DNA of 64,000 nt from Bacteroidota bacterium (lineage in GTDB: Bacteria; Bacteroidota; Ignavibacteria; Palsa-1295). Positions 8,734 to 16,950 of the stretch are shown here, in pieces; position 1 is the stretch's first letter, and the number at the start of each line of letters is the position of its first letter. A program made the position numbers and the translations under genes. The notes beneath the pieces are model-generated. The model did not search any database. It was not told the DNA's origin and was given only the letters and a program-made list of their open reading frames with translations. The stretch lies in the NCBI GenBank assembly GCA_021324735.1, contig JAJPIO010000004.1:1-64000 (forward strand), in the 5' to 3' direction.

Positions 8734-9648
8734 TCACTTCTCCTGTTTTACATTTTCCAGAATCGATTTTTGAATGGATTCTGCGGCTAATCCGACCTGT
8801 TTCGCAGCGAGTTCTGCGATCTGTTTCCTTAGCTTAGGACTCGATGCCTTGGCATTGACTGCCATCGCAACGCCCGAGGCCAATTGCTCGATAAACGGAT
8901 TCCACGGATGTGGGCCACCATCTACCATTGTCCCATAATCGACCCATTGCCAGATCGAGTAATTGCCGAGGTTGCCAATACCAGGCGGTGGCGTTGCAGA
9001 GACCGGAACCGCATAAAGTGCCAGATAATACGCCGAGCTGCCAGTGCCAACGGTCAGATCGTCTCCGCTTGTGGATTCCGTACCCGATAACGATTGCCAT
9101 TCGTTAAAGTCCATTGTATTAATGTGGTCGAACGCGAATAGGTGTTCGCCGGTAACACCCTGTGTCGCTACACATCCATCGTAATTGATGGATGCGGAAA
9201 GCGACAGATTATCGACACCGTTCACTTTCACGGTCACAAAATCATCGTCGATGAACTGGCCGCTGGTGACATCGAGCGCATCCACATACAGACCAGGCCC
9301 GCCCGGACCACTTACCCCCGGCTCGAGATAAATGCTGATAACATTCACATCACCGGTCCCCACTGTTACCGCGGGCACGGCATGACCATGCTGAAGATCG
9401 TTGGAAGTATAGAACACCGGTCCGTTCGTACCACCGCCGATCGACATAAACGCGAAGTTCGCCGTATGCTGATTGTTTCCGGAGTCAAGCCACGATGCCG
9501 TTGCTGCAAGTGGCGGCAACGTGATCGAATCGCCACTCGAAACACTACTTTGCTGAGGATTATAAATATCGACATAACCACCGTTATGATGACGACGGCG
9601 TCCTGAAGCCCAGGAGAGGCTCGCTTCTCTGATCGTTAGGGTTGGCAT
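8734..9648 (-). CDS. Hypothetical beta-rich protein, no signal peptide
   Basis: A 304-residue protein that begins MPTLTIREASLSW with no export signal. The body is Gly/Ser/Thr rich with predicted beta strands and several YxALYAV-like segments; the last 50 residues switch to an Ala/Lys-rich amphipathic helix (LRKQIAELAAKQVGLAAES). It starts 46 bases after the protease gene and is followed by a terminator, so the two are likely co-transcribed behind the LuxR-type regulator at 11407. No family recognised. The combination of a beta domain and a helical tail could suit a multimeric particle or carrier, but this is speculation. Confidence 0.7.
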   Translation of the reverse strand: MPTLTIREASLSWASGRRRHHNGGYVDIYNPQQSSVSSGDSITLPPLAATASWLDSGNNQHTANFAFMSIGGGTNGPVFYTSNDLQHGHAVPAVTVGTGDVNVISIYLEPGVSGPGGPGLYVDALDVTSGQFIDDDFVTVKVNGVDNLSLSASINYDGCVATQGVTGEHLFAFDHINTMDFNEWQSLSGTESTSGDDLTVGTGSSAYYLALYAVPVSATPPPGIGNLGNYSIWQWVDYGTMVDGGPHPWNPFIEQLASGVAMAVNAKASSPKLRKQIAELAAKQVGLAAESIQKSILENVKQEK

Positions 9649-9694
9649 AAATTCTCTTTCCTAAAAATTTGTGAGATAAAAACATACGGCTTGC

Positions 9695-10882
9695 TTAGAC
9701 CGGCCAGTTACTCTTGGCCCACTTGATAAGATCGACCATCGCACTGCCACCGGCCCCGACGTTCGTGTCTTCCGTCACCCACCAAAGGAAATACTCTTTC
9801 GTACCACCACTGACGGTACCGACGACAGAGGGCCACGGCTCACCATTCCAGAATCCGAAAACGGGTCCACCCGAATCACCGGGTGTCGAATCTGCCTCAT
9901 ACTCGATCTCGTCGGCGCTTCCACTGCCATCATCATCGAGCATAGGAAACCACATTTGGCGTGATGGCCGATTGGCATTTGCGATCGCACCAGGATATCC
10001 TGCAAGCGTCCAGTAATCGCCGCCCTCCCAGGAGCTATCGTATGTCTTCGCACCGTAGTATCCATAGGATTGTCCGAGCGGCGTATAAAGCCGAAGTACA
10101 GCCATGTCCCATGCACTGACAGGATCGTTGTATCCTTGTGCATCAGAGACCCATGAGCTTACTCCGGGCCCAAGCGTAGAGGCACCATCATAAAAGGCAG
10201 GTACGAACTTCATTGCCCAATTACTGGAACCCCACGGGACCATATGCCCGGCCGTCAGCACAACTCGACCACCTATGAGAACACCAGAGCCAGTGAATTG
10301 TGGGTTCGGTTTGGAGAAATCACTCCACGTAAATACTTTACCAATACATATCCATGGATAACCGGATGGATAAAACACCTGACGATCGTCTGGCCCAAAA
10401 ACTCCATAATACGGCTCGATCAACTTACCATTGGGCCGCATGATGTACGGCTTTGGGTTCATCGTTGTTTTTGCATGCGGAGTGTAATCGATCCATGCCG
10501 GACGATGACCGCTAAGATCAACTTTCGGATCGAGCGATTTGCGGACATGCTCGACCGAAACTCGTTTTGCTTCGCGACCTGGAAGTCCGACGTTACCACC
10601 AGCTGCCAGATCAAATTCAAAGCACTCAGGATTTTCTTTCGACCGGATAATTTCTGGCGTTGAACGGCTGCCCGTATAAATTCTGATCTTTCGCGATTGT
10701 GCCGCTTCAACAAGGTGCTTTGGCATATCGCGCTCTGCACGCAGATTATCGAGCGAAAGGAATTCGTCCGCGATCATTGGCGGATTTGCATTTCCTTTTG
10801 ATTGCCTGGAGATCAGTTTCTTACTATCGCCGGGACCAGCCGCAACTCGATCGATTTTCAGGGCTTTTGTTTGTGTTGGCAT
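9695..10882 (-). CDS. Trypsin-like (S1 family) serine protease
   Basis: A 395-residue protein. The catalytic triad is clear: H213 in VVLTAGHMV, D259 in AWDMAVLRL, and S337 in TPGDSGGPVFG. This is the glutamyl-endopeptidase/V8-like arrangement with a long N-terminal extension (about 180 residues) that may act as a pro-region. There is no recognisable Sec signal peptide (the start is MPTQTKALKID), which is unusual for this family. It lies 117 bases downstream of a LuxR-type regulator and 46 bases upstream of the beta-rich gene. Substrate unknown. Confidence 0.88.
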   Translation of the reverse strand: MPTQTKALKIDRVAAGPGDSKKLISRQSKGNANPPMIADEFLSLDNLRAERDMPKHLVEAAQSRKIRIYTGSRSTPEIIRSKENPECFEFDLAAGGNVGLPGREAKRVSVEHVRKSLDPKVDLSGHRPAWIDYTPHAKTTMNPKPYIMRPNGKLIEPYYGVFGPDDRQVFYPSGYPWICIGKVFTWSDFSKPNPQFTGSGVLIGGRVVLTAGHMVPWGSSNWAMKFVPAFYDGASTLGPGVSSWVSDAQGYNDPVSAWDMAVLRLYTPLGQSYGYYGAKTYDSSWEGGDYWTLAGYPGAIANANRPSRQMWFPMLDDDGSGSADEIEYEADSTPGDSGGPVFGFWNGEPWPSVVGTVSGGTKEYFLWWVTEDTNVGAGGSAMVDLIKWAKSNWPV

Positions 10883-10999
10883 ATACTAAACTAAAAAAGA
10901 TGATTGAAAAATGAGGCGCAAAAATATTCTAAGAATTACGACGTACAACCCCCAGAAAACACCTAATTTGAGGCAGCAATAATTTATTAACGCCTCGGA

Positions 11000-11407
11000 T
11001 CACAACAAGTCAGGGAGTAACTCGCTATATGGGGCAAGACCAATTTTCATCCGCACGCTGCGCCGGTGATTCTCCACGGTCTTTTCCGTAATTCCTAATA
11101 TCTCTGCAATACGCCAATTAGGGAATAATGCACGTACCAGAACACAAACTCGTAATTCCTGGGGAGAAAGCGTAGGATAACGATGCGAAATTTCGATCAG
11201 ATTTCGCTCGAATACTCCTCCACTCGCTTGTTCCGCTTGTTCCCACAATTTATGGGGTTTCGCACGGGACCGTCGCCGCTTCAGTTTTGGCGGTGGCAAA
11301 CTATCGGGGCAATAACCAACGGCCTGGACTTCCACACATCCTCCGTCTATAAAAGACCAACAGATCCAAACGATAAGATCTGCTATTTTCGATGAGCTTT
11401 CGCTCAT
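11000..11407 (-). CDS. Orphan LuxR-type helix-turn-helix regulator
   Basis: About 135 residues from the ATG at 11407, which has AGG eight bases upstream; a GTG at 11416 is also possible. The C-terminal half is a LuxR/GerE HTH: LSPQELRVCVLVRAL, then WRIAEILGITEKTVENHR. The N-terminal part has a short hydrophobic segment (IADLIVWICWSFI) and a basic linker, but no sensor domain. It is a clear relative of the regulator at 4839-5288, sharing the WEQAE-ASGG block. It precedes the protease gene on the same strand and probably controls it. Confidence 0.85.
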   Translation of the reverse strand: MSESSSKIADLIVWICWSFIDGGCVEVQAVGYCPDSLPPPKLKRRRSRAKPHKLWEQAEQASGGVFERNLIEISHRYPTLSPQELRVCVLVRALFPNWRIAEILGITEKTVENHRRSVRMKIGLAPYSELLPDLL

Positions 11408-11670
11408 GGCAAACACCTATGGGACAAATATACTAAAGCATATCTGCGTTGTATTTAAAACTGGTATTTAAAAAACTTTATCTGACAATTGAATGGCGTA
11501 ATATTAATTGGAATCCCATGAGTTGCGAATAATCGCCAACGGTTTCGCAACTCAGCCGATGGTCCCATTGGTACAACCCGTGATACTTACATCTGCGTTA
11601 TTATTCTACACGATATATAATATCGCGTATTTCAAACACTATTAACAATATTATAAGAGGAGAGCTCATA

Positions 11671-12408
11671 ATGAGACGCATCATATATCTTATAATCTTT
11701 ATGGCAGCGCTCTTACTGGCTACAACGCCAGGGACGAGCATGGCCAAACGACACGTACGACACCGTGCCCGAGCTACACGAGTAATAACTCGTACTCGAA
11801 CGGTCTATACTGCACCGCGAAGTCATGGTGTTGGTGCCAATGGTAATGTTGGCGTTGGTTTAGGACCAATTCACGTTGGCGTTGGTGCTGGAGCGGGAGT
11901 TAATACTCACGTTCGACCAGCCCCGAACATGGATATTCCTATGCTAAACGGTCCAAGCGATTCATTGGCCCATCCATCGAAGCCGATCGGTGAGGCTATA
12001 AGCCCATCGGCTGCTACAATGTCTACACATATCACGAGCGCGCTCACCACGAGCGCGCCCGTGGTCTTTTATACCACTTCTTCTTCGACTATTACACCCC
12101 CGCGACCAGTTTTTGTATCGGAAGATACGAATGCCAATGTATACTACTACACGTACGTACCACCTAAAACAGTAACGGTTGGCGGGTTCTCGACAGCAGT
12201 TACGGGCAACCCAATGTATTATAGCCTATTCAAGCATCGCAATGGACAGCCGATGCCAATGCATAATCACAAAGGCGAAGATGTAACGGCAGGATTTGGA
12301 GTCAGTCCGCGTGCTTCGGATATTCCGGAAAGCATTCTTGCTCCGGCTTACAGTGCCGCGCCAATTTCAGCAGAAGAACCTATTGTCGTAGTAACTCAGA
12401 CCCGATGA
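11671..12408 (+). CDS. Secreted hypothetical protein with basic/Gly-rich N-terminal half
   Basis: A 245-residue protein with an N-terminal signal peptide (IIYLIIFMAALLLATTPGTSMA). The mature protein begins with a strongly basic patch (KRHVRHRARATRVITRTRTV), then a Gly/Val-rich repeat-like run (GANGNVGVGLGPIHVGVG), then a Ser/Thr/Pro-rich region. GAGGAG lies about 7 bases before the ATG. A short inverted repeat CGATAT-ATA-ATATCG sits at about 11610-11624 in the upstream region. The 3' end overlaps the convergent SDR gene by 13 bases. No family recognised; the composition suggests an envelope-associated, largely unstructured protein. Confidence 0.7.
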   Translation: MRRIIYLIIFMAALLLATTPGTSMAKRHVRHRARATRVITRTRTVYTAPRSHGVGANGNVGVGLGPIHVGVGAGAGVNTHVRPAPNMDIPMLNGPSDSLAHPSKPIGEAISPSAATMSTHITSALTTSAPVVFYTTSSSTITPPRPVFVSEDTNANVYYYTYVPPKTVTVGGFSTAVTGNPMYYSLFKHRNGQPMPMHNHKGEDVTAGFGVSPRASDIPESILAPAYSAAPISAEEPIVVVTQTR

Positions 12409-13169
12409 ACGACGGCGGCAGAAGCCTGATTCGTCGGAAAGATTATTACTTCTGCGATCTGCACATGCGGAGGACGACTGGTACACCAAATAATGGTATC
12501 GGCAATATCCTCCGCTGTCAGCGCATCTAATCCACGATAGACCGATTTCGCCCGTTCTTTATCGCCATGAAATCGCACTTCAGAAAATTCCGTCTCGACA
12601 AGTCCTGGATCTATAGCGGTTACACGCAACGGCGTATCTACAACATCCAATCGCAGTCCTTGAGTAATGGCGTTGACCGCAAACTTTGAAGCATTATAAA
12701 CATTGCCCTTTTGATACGCTTCGTGACCAGCAATTGAGCCGATGTTTACGATATGACCATGACCGCGTTTTATCATTCCAGGTACAATGTGGCGTGTCAC
12801 GTATAACAGACCTTTTACATTCGTATCGATCATCTCGTCCCAATCATCGAGCGAGCCATCCTGCAGTTTGTCAAGGCCGCGAGAAAGTCCGGCATTATTG
12901 ATAAGAATGTCGATCTGTTTCCACTCATCCGGAAGAGCATCGAGCGCTGTCGCGACTTCTTTCCGATCTCTTACATCGAGTTGAAATATATGAACGCGGG
13001 TCGACTTCTCCAGTTCGGATTTCAACTCGTTAAGCCGTTCGATTCGGCGAGCACACAGAAGAAGCTTTGCCCCTTCCTTTGCAAAAGCCACGGCAGTTGC
13101 ACGGCCGATACCGCTCGAAGCACCAGTTACGAATACTACTTTATCTTTGAGATCAGTGAGATGTGCCAT
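12396..13169 (-). CDS. Short-chain dehydrogenase/reductase (YdfG-like)
   Basis: A 257-residue classical SDR. The cofactor motif TGASSGIG is at residues 15-22, NNAG near 92, and the catalytic YxxxK in YNASKFAVNAI. The R in CARR after the second beta strand favours NADP(H). The nearest characterised relatives are NADP-dependent 3-hydroxy acid (serine/allo-threonine) dehydrogenases of the YdfG type, but SDR substrates cannot be read from sequence. It may be co-transcribed with the upstream cupin gene, although about 50 bases separate them. Confidence 0.9.
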   Translation of the reverse strand: MAHLTDLKDKVVFVTGASSGIGRATAVAFAKEGAKLLLCARRIERLNELKSELEKSTRVHIFQLDVRDRKEVATALDALPDEWKQIDILINNAGLSRGLDKLQDGSLDDWDEMIDTNVKGLLYVTRHIVPGMIKRGHGHIVNIGSIAGHEAYQKGNVYNASKFAVNAITQGLRLDVVDTPLRVTAIDPGLVETEFSEVRFHGDKERAKSVYRGLDALTAEDIADTIIWCTSRPPHVQIAEVIIFPTNQASAAVVHRV

Positions 13170-13221
13170 CCAAAAATGTTTAGAGACGCCTAAACATTCT
13201 TTCGGACGTTCTTATCCCGCA

Positions 13222-14364
13222 TTAACTTTTAACCGCTTCCTTCTTTTCCTGCCAGCTCATCCAATAATCCTTCCACTCGACAGATTCCGCTGCGGGAGCG
13301 ATCCTGAGCGGATAGCGTGCATCCAGCATCATCGCATACTCATTTGTGCGCGTGATCTTGTCGTTATTCTTCAGCGCTTTGGGGTGCGGACCGTGGTGAA
13401 TTCCTTGAGGGTGCAAGGTCATCATTGCGGCCTCGATGTTATCGCGCGAAAAGAAATCGCCGTCATGATAGAAGAGCACTTCATCGTAATCGGTATTACG
13501 ATGATAGAATGGCACGCGAAGCGTGTCCGGGTCTTCCTCGAGCGGGCGAGGCAGGAACGAACATATCACAAAATTTTGCGCAAGGAATGTGGTGTGCGCA
13601 CTCGGTGGAAGATGAACGCGCGGAGACATCACAGGGCGGATGTCGCGCATGTTGATCTTATAGACCGTCAGGTCCCCTTTCCATCCAACAACATCGATCG
13701 GATTGAAGGGATAGAAAATGGAAGTATACTCTCCGAGCCGCTTTATACGCAGTTCGTATTCTTTCCCGTTCTTATCCGGCTTTGATTCGTATGGAATGAA
13801 ATCGGGGATCGTTACAGCGGACATATCATACAGCGCGTGCATGCCGATAAGCCCCTTCTGCTCTGGCGTTGGAGGCATGATCTCGGAATGCGCTTCAACG
13901 ACGACGATGAAATTATCCTTGACCTCAGGCACAAAACGATACGTCGTTGCACGTGGAATTGAAATATAATCTCCCGGCTCATAACCGATCACCCCGAAGT
14001 CGGTTTCGATCGTTCCGTGGCCGCGGTGGATAAAGAATAGCTCGTCGCCATCTGCGTTGCGACTATAATACGGCGCAGCCTCTGCACGGCGGCTGATGGA
14101 GAGGATCAGATCATCATTATAGAGGATCGGCTCGGGTGTACCACGCGAGTCGCGCATATCCGATGGCTCGACCTTATTAAGATAAAAAGCATGCGGTCGC
14201 AACTTACCTTCGATGCGCGTCCAGCCGGTCGGCGGATGAACATGATACAAGTGGGATACCCGTCCGTAAAATCCTTCGCGGCCATGCTCTTCTTCATACG
14301 TACCTTCGGGAAGTCCGACATGTGCCTGACGGGTTGCTTTACCTTTGACGATCGGCCAATTCAT
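13222..14364 (-). CDS. Homogentisate 1,2-dioxygenase-like cupin protein
   Basis: A 380-residue bicupin of the homogentisate 1,2-dioxygenase family. The metal site is suggested by the His and Glu of PFYHRNTDYDEVLF and the His of GIHHGPHPKAL. Homogentisate dioxygenase opens the aromatic ring in tyrosine and phenylalanine breakdown, using Fe(II) and O2. The chain is shorter than the typical 430-440 residues and the His-to-Glu spacing differs slightly from the human enzyme, so it may be a divergent homologue with another substrate. No other tyrosine-catabolic genes (fumarylacetoacetase, maleylacetoacetate isomerase, HPPD) are nearby. It is divergent from the msrC-like gene across a 79-base gap with a palindrome. 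Confidence 0.8.
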   Translation of the reverse strand: MNWPIVKGKATRQAHVGLPEGTYEEEHGREGFYGRVSHLYHVHPPTGWTRIEGKLRPHAFYLNKVEPSDMRDSRGTPEPILYNDDLILSISRRAEAAPYYSRNADGDELFFIHRGHGTIETDFGVIGYEPGDYISIPRATTYRFVPEVKDNFIVVVEAHSEIMPPTPEQKGLIGMHALYDMSAVTIPDFIPYESKPDKNGKEYELRIKRLGEYTSIFYPFNPIDVVGWKGDLTVYKINMRDIRPVMSPRVHLPPSAHTTFLAQNFVICSFLPRPLEEDPDTLRVPFYHRNTDYDEVLFYHDGDFFSRDNIEAAMMTLHPQGIHHGPHPKALKNNDKITRTNEYAMMLDARYPLRIAPAAESVEWKDYWMSWQEKKEAVKS

Positions 14365-14413
14365 AGGTTTGGAATTAGGGATATAACTCTAAAATGCGAC
14401 TTTCTTTCTAAAC

Positions 14414-14432
14414 CGTAGCCGTTACGGCTACG
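14414..14432. promoter_or_regulatory. Perfect 19-bp palindrome in divergent promoter region
   Basis: CGTAGCCGTTACGGCTACG: two 9-base arms around a single T. It lies between the divergently transcribed dioxygenase-like gene (start 14364) and the free-methionine sulfoxide reductase gene (start 14444), only 11 bases before the latter. It could be a repressor operator or an RNA hairpin in the leader. Confidence 0.5.
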
Positions 14433-14443
14433 TTCAAACGCTC

Positions 14444-14923
14444 ATGCTTCTTGCCGACGAAATTCGATCCCTGGCAGATCCTACTGAACCGCTGATAACG
14501 GCGCTTTCAAATACGGCTGCGCTTCTATATCAGTCGCTGGAGAATATTAATTGGTGCGGGTTTTATCTATTCGATGGCAAAAAGTTAGTACTTGGCCCGT
14601 TTGGTGGTAAGCCTGCTTGTACCGTCATCCCAATGGGTAAAGGCGTCTGCGGAACGGCGGCCGCGGAGGGACAGATCATTCGCGTGCCCGACGTAAATGA
14701 ATTTCCCGGCCATATTGCCTGCGACCCGGCCTCGCAATCCGAGATCGTACTGCCGCTTATTCTCAATGATGGCCGGCTCCTTGGGGTACTCGATATCGAT
14801 GCTCCCATTAAAGCTCGCTTTAACGCAAGCGACGAAGCAATGCTAAAGACTGTGCGGGATACGCTAATGACAACGATAGATGCGATCGTAAAACGTGTAG
14901 GAAGGGTTGACCTTCTGGCGTAA
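14444..14923 (+). CDS. msrC: Free methionine-(R)-sulfoxide reductase (GAF domain)
   Basis: A 159-residue single GAF-domain protein with the fRMsr signature. The three cysteines used in catalysis and resolution are present at C59 (GKPACT), C69 (GVCGTAA) and C93 (GHIACD), matching the spacing of Cys84/94/118 in E. coli MsrC. The enzyme reduces the R form of free methionine sulfoxide, protecting the cytosol from oxidation. The flanking signatures NWCGFYLF and SEIVLPL are typical. Its stop is one base from the convergent OmpA-like gene. Expression may be controlled by the palindrome at 14414-14432. Confidence 0.93.
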   Translation: MLLADEIRSLADPTEPLITALSNTAALLYQSLENINWCGFYLFDGKKLVLGPFGGKPACTVIPMGKGVCGTAAAEGQIIRVPDVNEFPGHIACDPASQSEIVLPLILNDGRLLGVLDIDAPIKARFNASDEAMLKTVRDTLMTTIDAIVKRVGRVDLLA

Positions 14924-14924
14924 C

Positions 14925-16949
14925 CTACTTTTGGCCCGTCAGCACGGATTCGAGCGGTGTCTCAACTTCTACCCGAACCGTCCGGCAGTAATAGCGGCCT
15001 TCAGGGAGATGGTTATCGTATAAAAGATTCGAGGGGCCAATTCCTTTTGTGCTGGTGATGGCAACATTCGGTTTCTCTTGCAGGATCAGATCGCGAACAT
15101 TGAACGCACGGTCCTCCGATAACTTTTGATTGTGTTTGAGCTCACCTAAGTTATCGGTCGATCCTGTTATGCTTGCTGTTGAGGAAGGATAGAATGACTT
15201 GCCAACGAACTTCGTGATCATTCTCCGATTCTGCATGCTTATTGCTGCCTGGTCGAAATCGAATACAATAAGAGAAAGCCGGCTAAGTTCGTAGGGATTG
15301 ATGGATTTCGATGCCGGCAATGGAATGCTCTTCAGAGAATGCGTGCCGTTCGTCGACCACGCTTCTAACTGCATCGTGATCGAGTCGTTAGGTCGTAAGG
15401 ATTTTGCAAGCGATTCGACTTGTCCATCGCTCGGCTTCCAATCGATCGTTGGCGGCGGATTTCCTTGTCCGGAAGTTTCGAATATTCGATCGCCATGATT
15501 CAGAACAGTAACATGCCACTCGCGAACGCCTATTGAACTCGACGCATTAAGACGCAGAGGTAATTCTTTCGGAGTAGCGGTTTCTTCTCTGAACCGTTCA
15601 TGCACCAACGGACGCAACAATTGATCGTCATTCGACGATAACTCTACACGACGATTCTCCTCAAAGCCCTCTGTAAATTCTGTACTCGATGGGTTCTCGG
15701 GAACGTCACTCGTCGTGATCAGCAGTCTCTCTTTGGGGATTCCCCAAATACTCCGAAGATAATTACTTACACTCTCTGCACGCCGCTTGGCTAACTCACG
15801 ACTCGCCTCCAGCGTAGGTTCCTCGTGCCCATCGGTCGTGCCGTTGATCGTGAGTGTTGTGGTTTCGCTTGCACGTAAGCGGCTGCCTATCACATTCAAT
15901 ATCTGATAATACGATTCGAGCGAGCGATGCGGAAGTTCACTCTCACGAAATTTGATCGCTTCTTCCGGAGTGATCTCCGCAAACCGATCCGGCACGGCGG
16001 CACTTGCACTGTCAAAAAAGATATATGGCAGCAGCGGGAAGGTCTCCGTCACTGTTGTTTCGATAATATGGAACGGTGCGCTCGCGAGCGATACGGCATC
16101 GAGTTTCGGTGCAAGCAGGTTGGGATCTTCGTGAGCCAGCACCGGCGCTTGCGGTTTAGGGGCAGGCGGCCCTTCGAAATTCGCAGGTTTGTTCCAGCGT
16201 ATCGCCAGACCGGCACTGATCGAAGCGACCTTCCATCGGAAGCCGCTCACCACCGAATTGAGCGGATAGTAATAGGATATCTCCGGCGAAGCGGTAAGCA
16301 TCGGTCCCAACGGCAACTCATAACCGATCGTGCTTGTAAGGCCGTAGAGAGTCCCAACGCCATCGATCGCTCCTTCTGCATCGACCAGTGTCGTACTATT
16401 TGTTTGCGGATACACCACGCCCTGAGGCGAAAGGATCGTCTCTGTTTGCTTATAGGTGGTCGAATGGCCGAGCGATAAGCCTGCGGTAAAATTAGCCGTT
16501 ATATATCCTGCAAACTGAGATAATGGCTTTAACCGAAGGCCTGCACTAAGGTCAATGTATTTAAGGCTTGCTGTGTACGTGTTGAGGCGCGTTAGCTGAA
16601 CGTATTGATTGGAATTGGGGTCCAAAATGGGAAGACCGCCCGTCACACTTTCACCAAATGCACCACCACGCTCCGTAAAGCCGGCTCCGAATGTCAAATT
16701 CAACCGCCGAAATGAATTGAATGGCACTTCTCCGAATAGCTCCGCATGGTAACCGCTTCCGGTGCCGTTCGAGAAATTACCGCACTCCGGACAACCAGTA
16801 ACAACTTGCGCATCCGACCGATGATAATTACGCTGATAGCTCGAGCGGAGTCCGGCATGGAATGGCGATGCAAGTGTAGCGGCATCCGGCTGTGCGAATG
16901 CAGAAGCCGCACAAAACAGTATACCTATAACGACGATCGCTTTTAACAT
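14925..16949 (-). CDS. Outer-membrane barrel protein with two OmpA-like domains
   Basis: A 674-residue protein. A signal peptide (AIVVIGILFCAASAFA) leads into an N-terminal barrel of about 230 residues with aromatic-rich strands. It then has two OmpA/MotB-like regions: about residues 340-450 (LTINGTTDGHEE, AKRRAESVSNYL, ENRRVELS) and about 560-665 (IVFDFDQAAIS, ITGSTDNLGE, SEDRAFNVRDLI). Such domains bind peptidoglycan diaminopimelate and tie the outer membrane to the wall. It starts one base after the stop of the giant LamG protein gene (TAAGATG), so the two are translated together. This suggests it serves as an envelope anchor for the surface proteins of this operon. Confidence 0.85.
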   Translation of the reverse strand: MLKAIVVIGILFCAASAFAQPDAATLASPFHAGLRSSYQRNYHRSDAQVVTGCPECGNFSNGTGSGYHAELFGEVPFNSFRRLNLTFGAGFTERGGAFGESVTGGLPILDPNSNQYVQLTRLNTYTASLKYIDLSAGLRLKPLSQFAGYITANFTAGLSLGHSTTYKQTETILSPQGVVYPQTNSTTLVDAEGAIDGVGTLYGLTSTIGYELPLGPMLTASPEISYYYPLNSVVSGFRWKVASISAGLAIRWNKPANFEGPPAPKPQAPVLAHEDPNLLAPKLDAVSLASAPFHIIETTVTETFPLLPYIFFDSASAAVPDRFAEITPEEAIKFRESELPHRSLESYYQILNVIGSRLRASETTTLTINGTTDGHEEPTLEASRELAKRRAESVSNYLRSIWGIPKERLLITTSDVPENPSSTEFTEGFEENRRVELSSNDDQLLRPLVHERFREETATPKELPLRLNASSSIGVREWHVTVLNHGDRIFETSGQGNPPPTIDWKPSDGQVESLAKSLRPNDSITMQLEAWSTNGTHSLKSIPLPASKSINPYELSRLSLIVFDFDQAAISMQNRRMITKFVGKSFYPSSTASITGSTDNLGELKHNQKLSEDRAFNVRDLILQEKPNVAITSTKGIGPSNLLYDNHLPEGRYYCRTVRVEVETPLESVLTGQK

Positions 16950-16950
16950 C

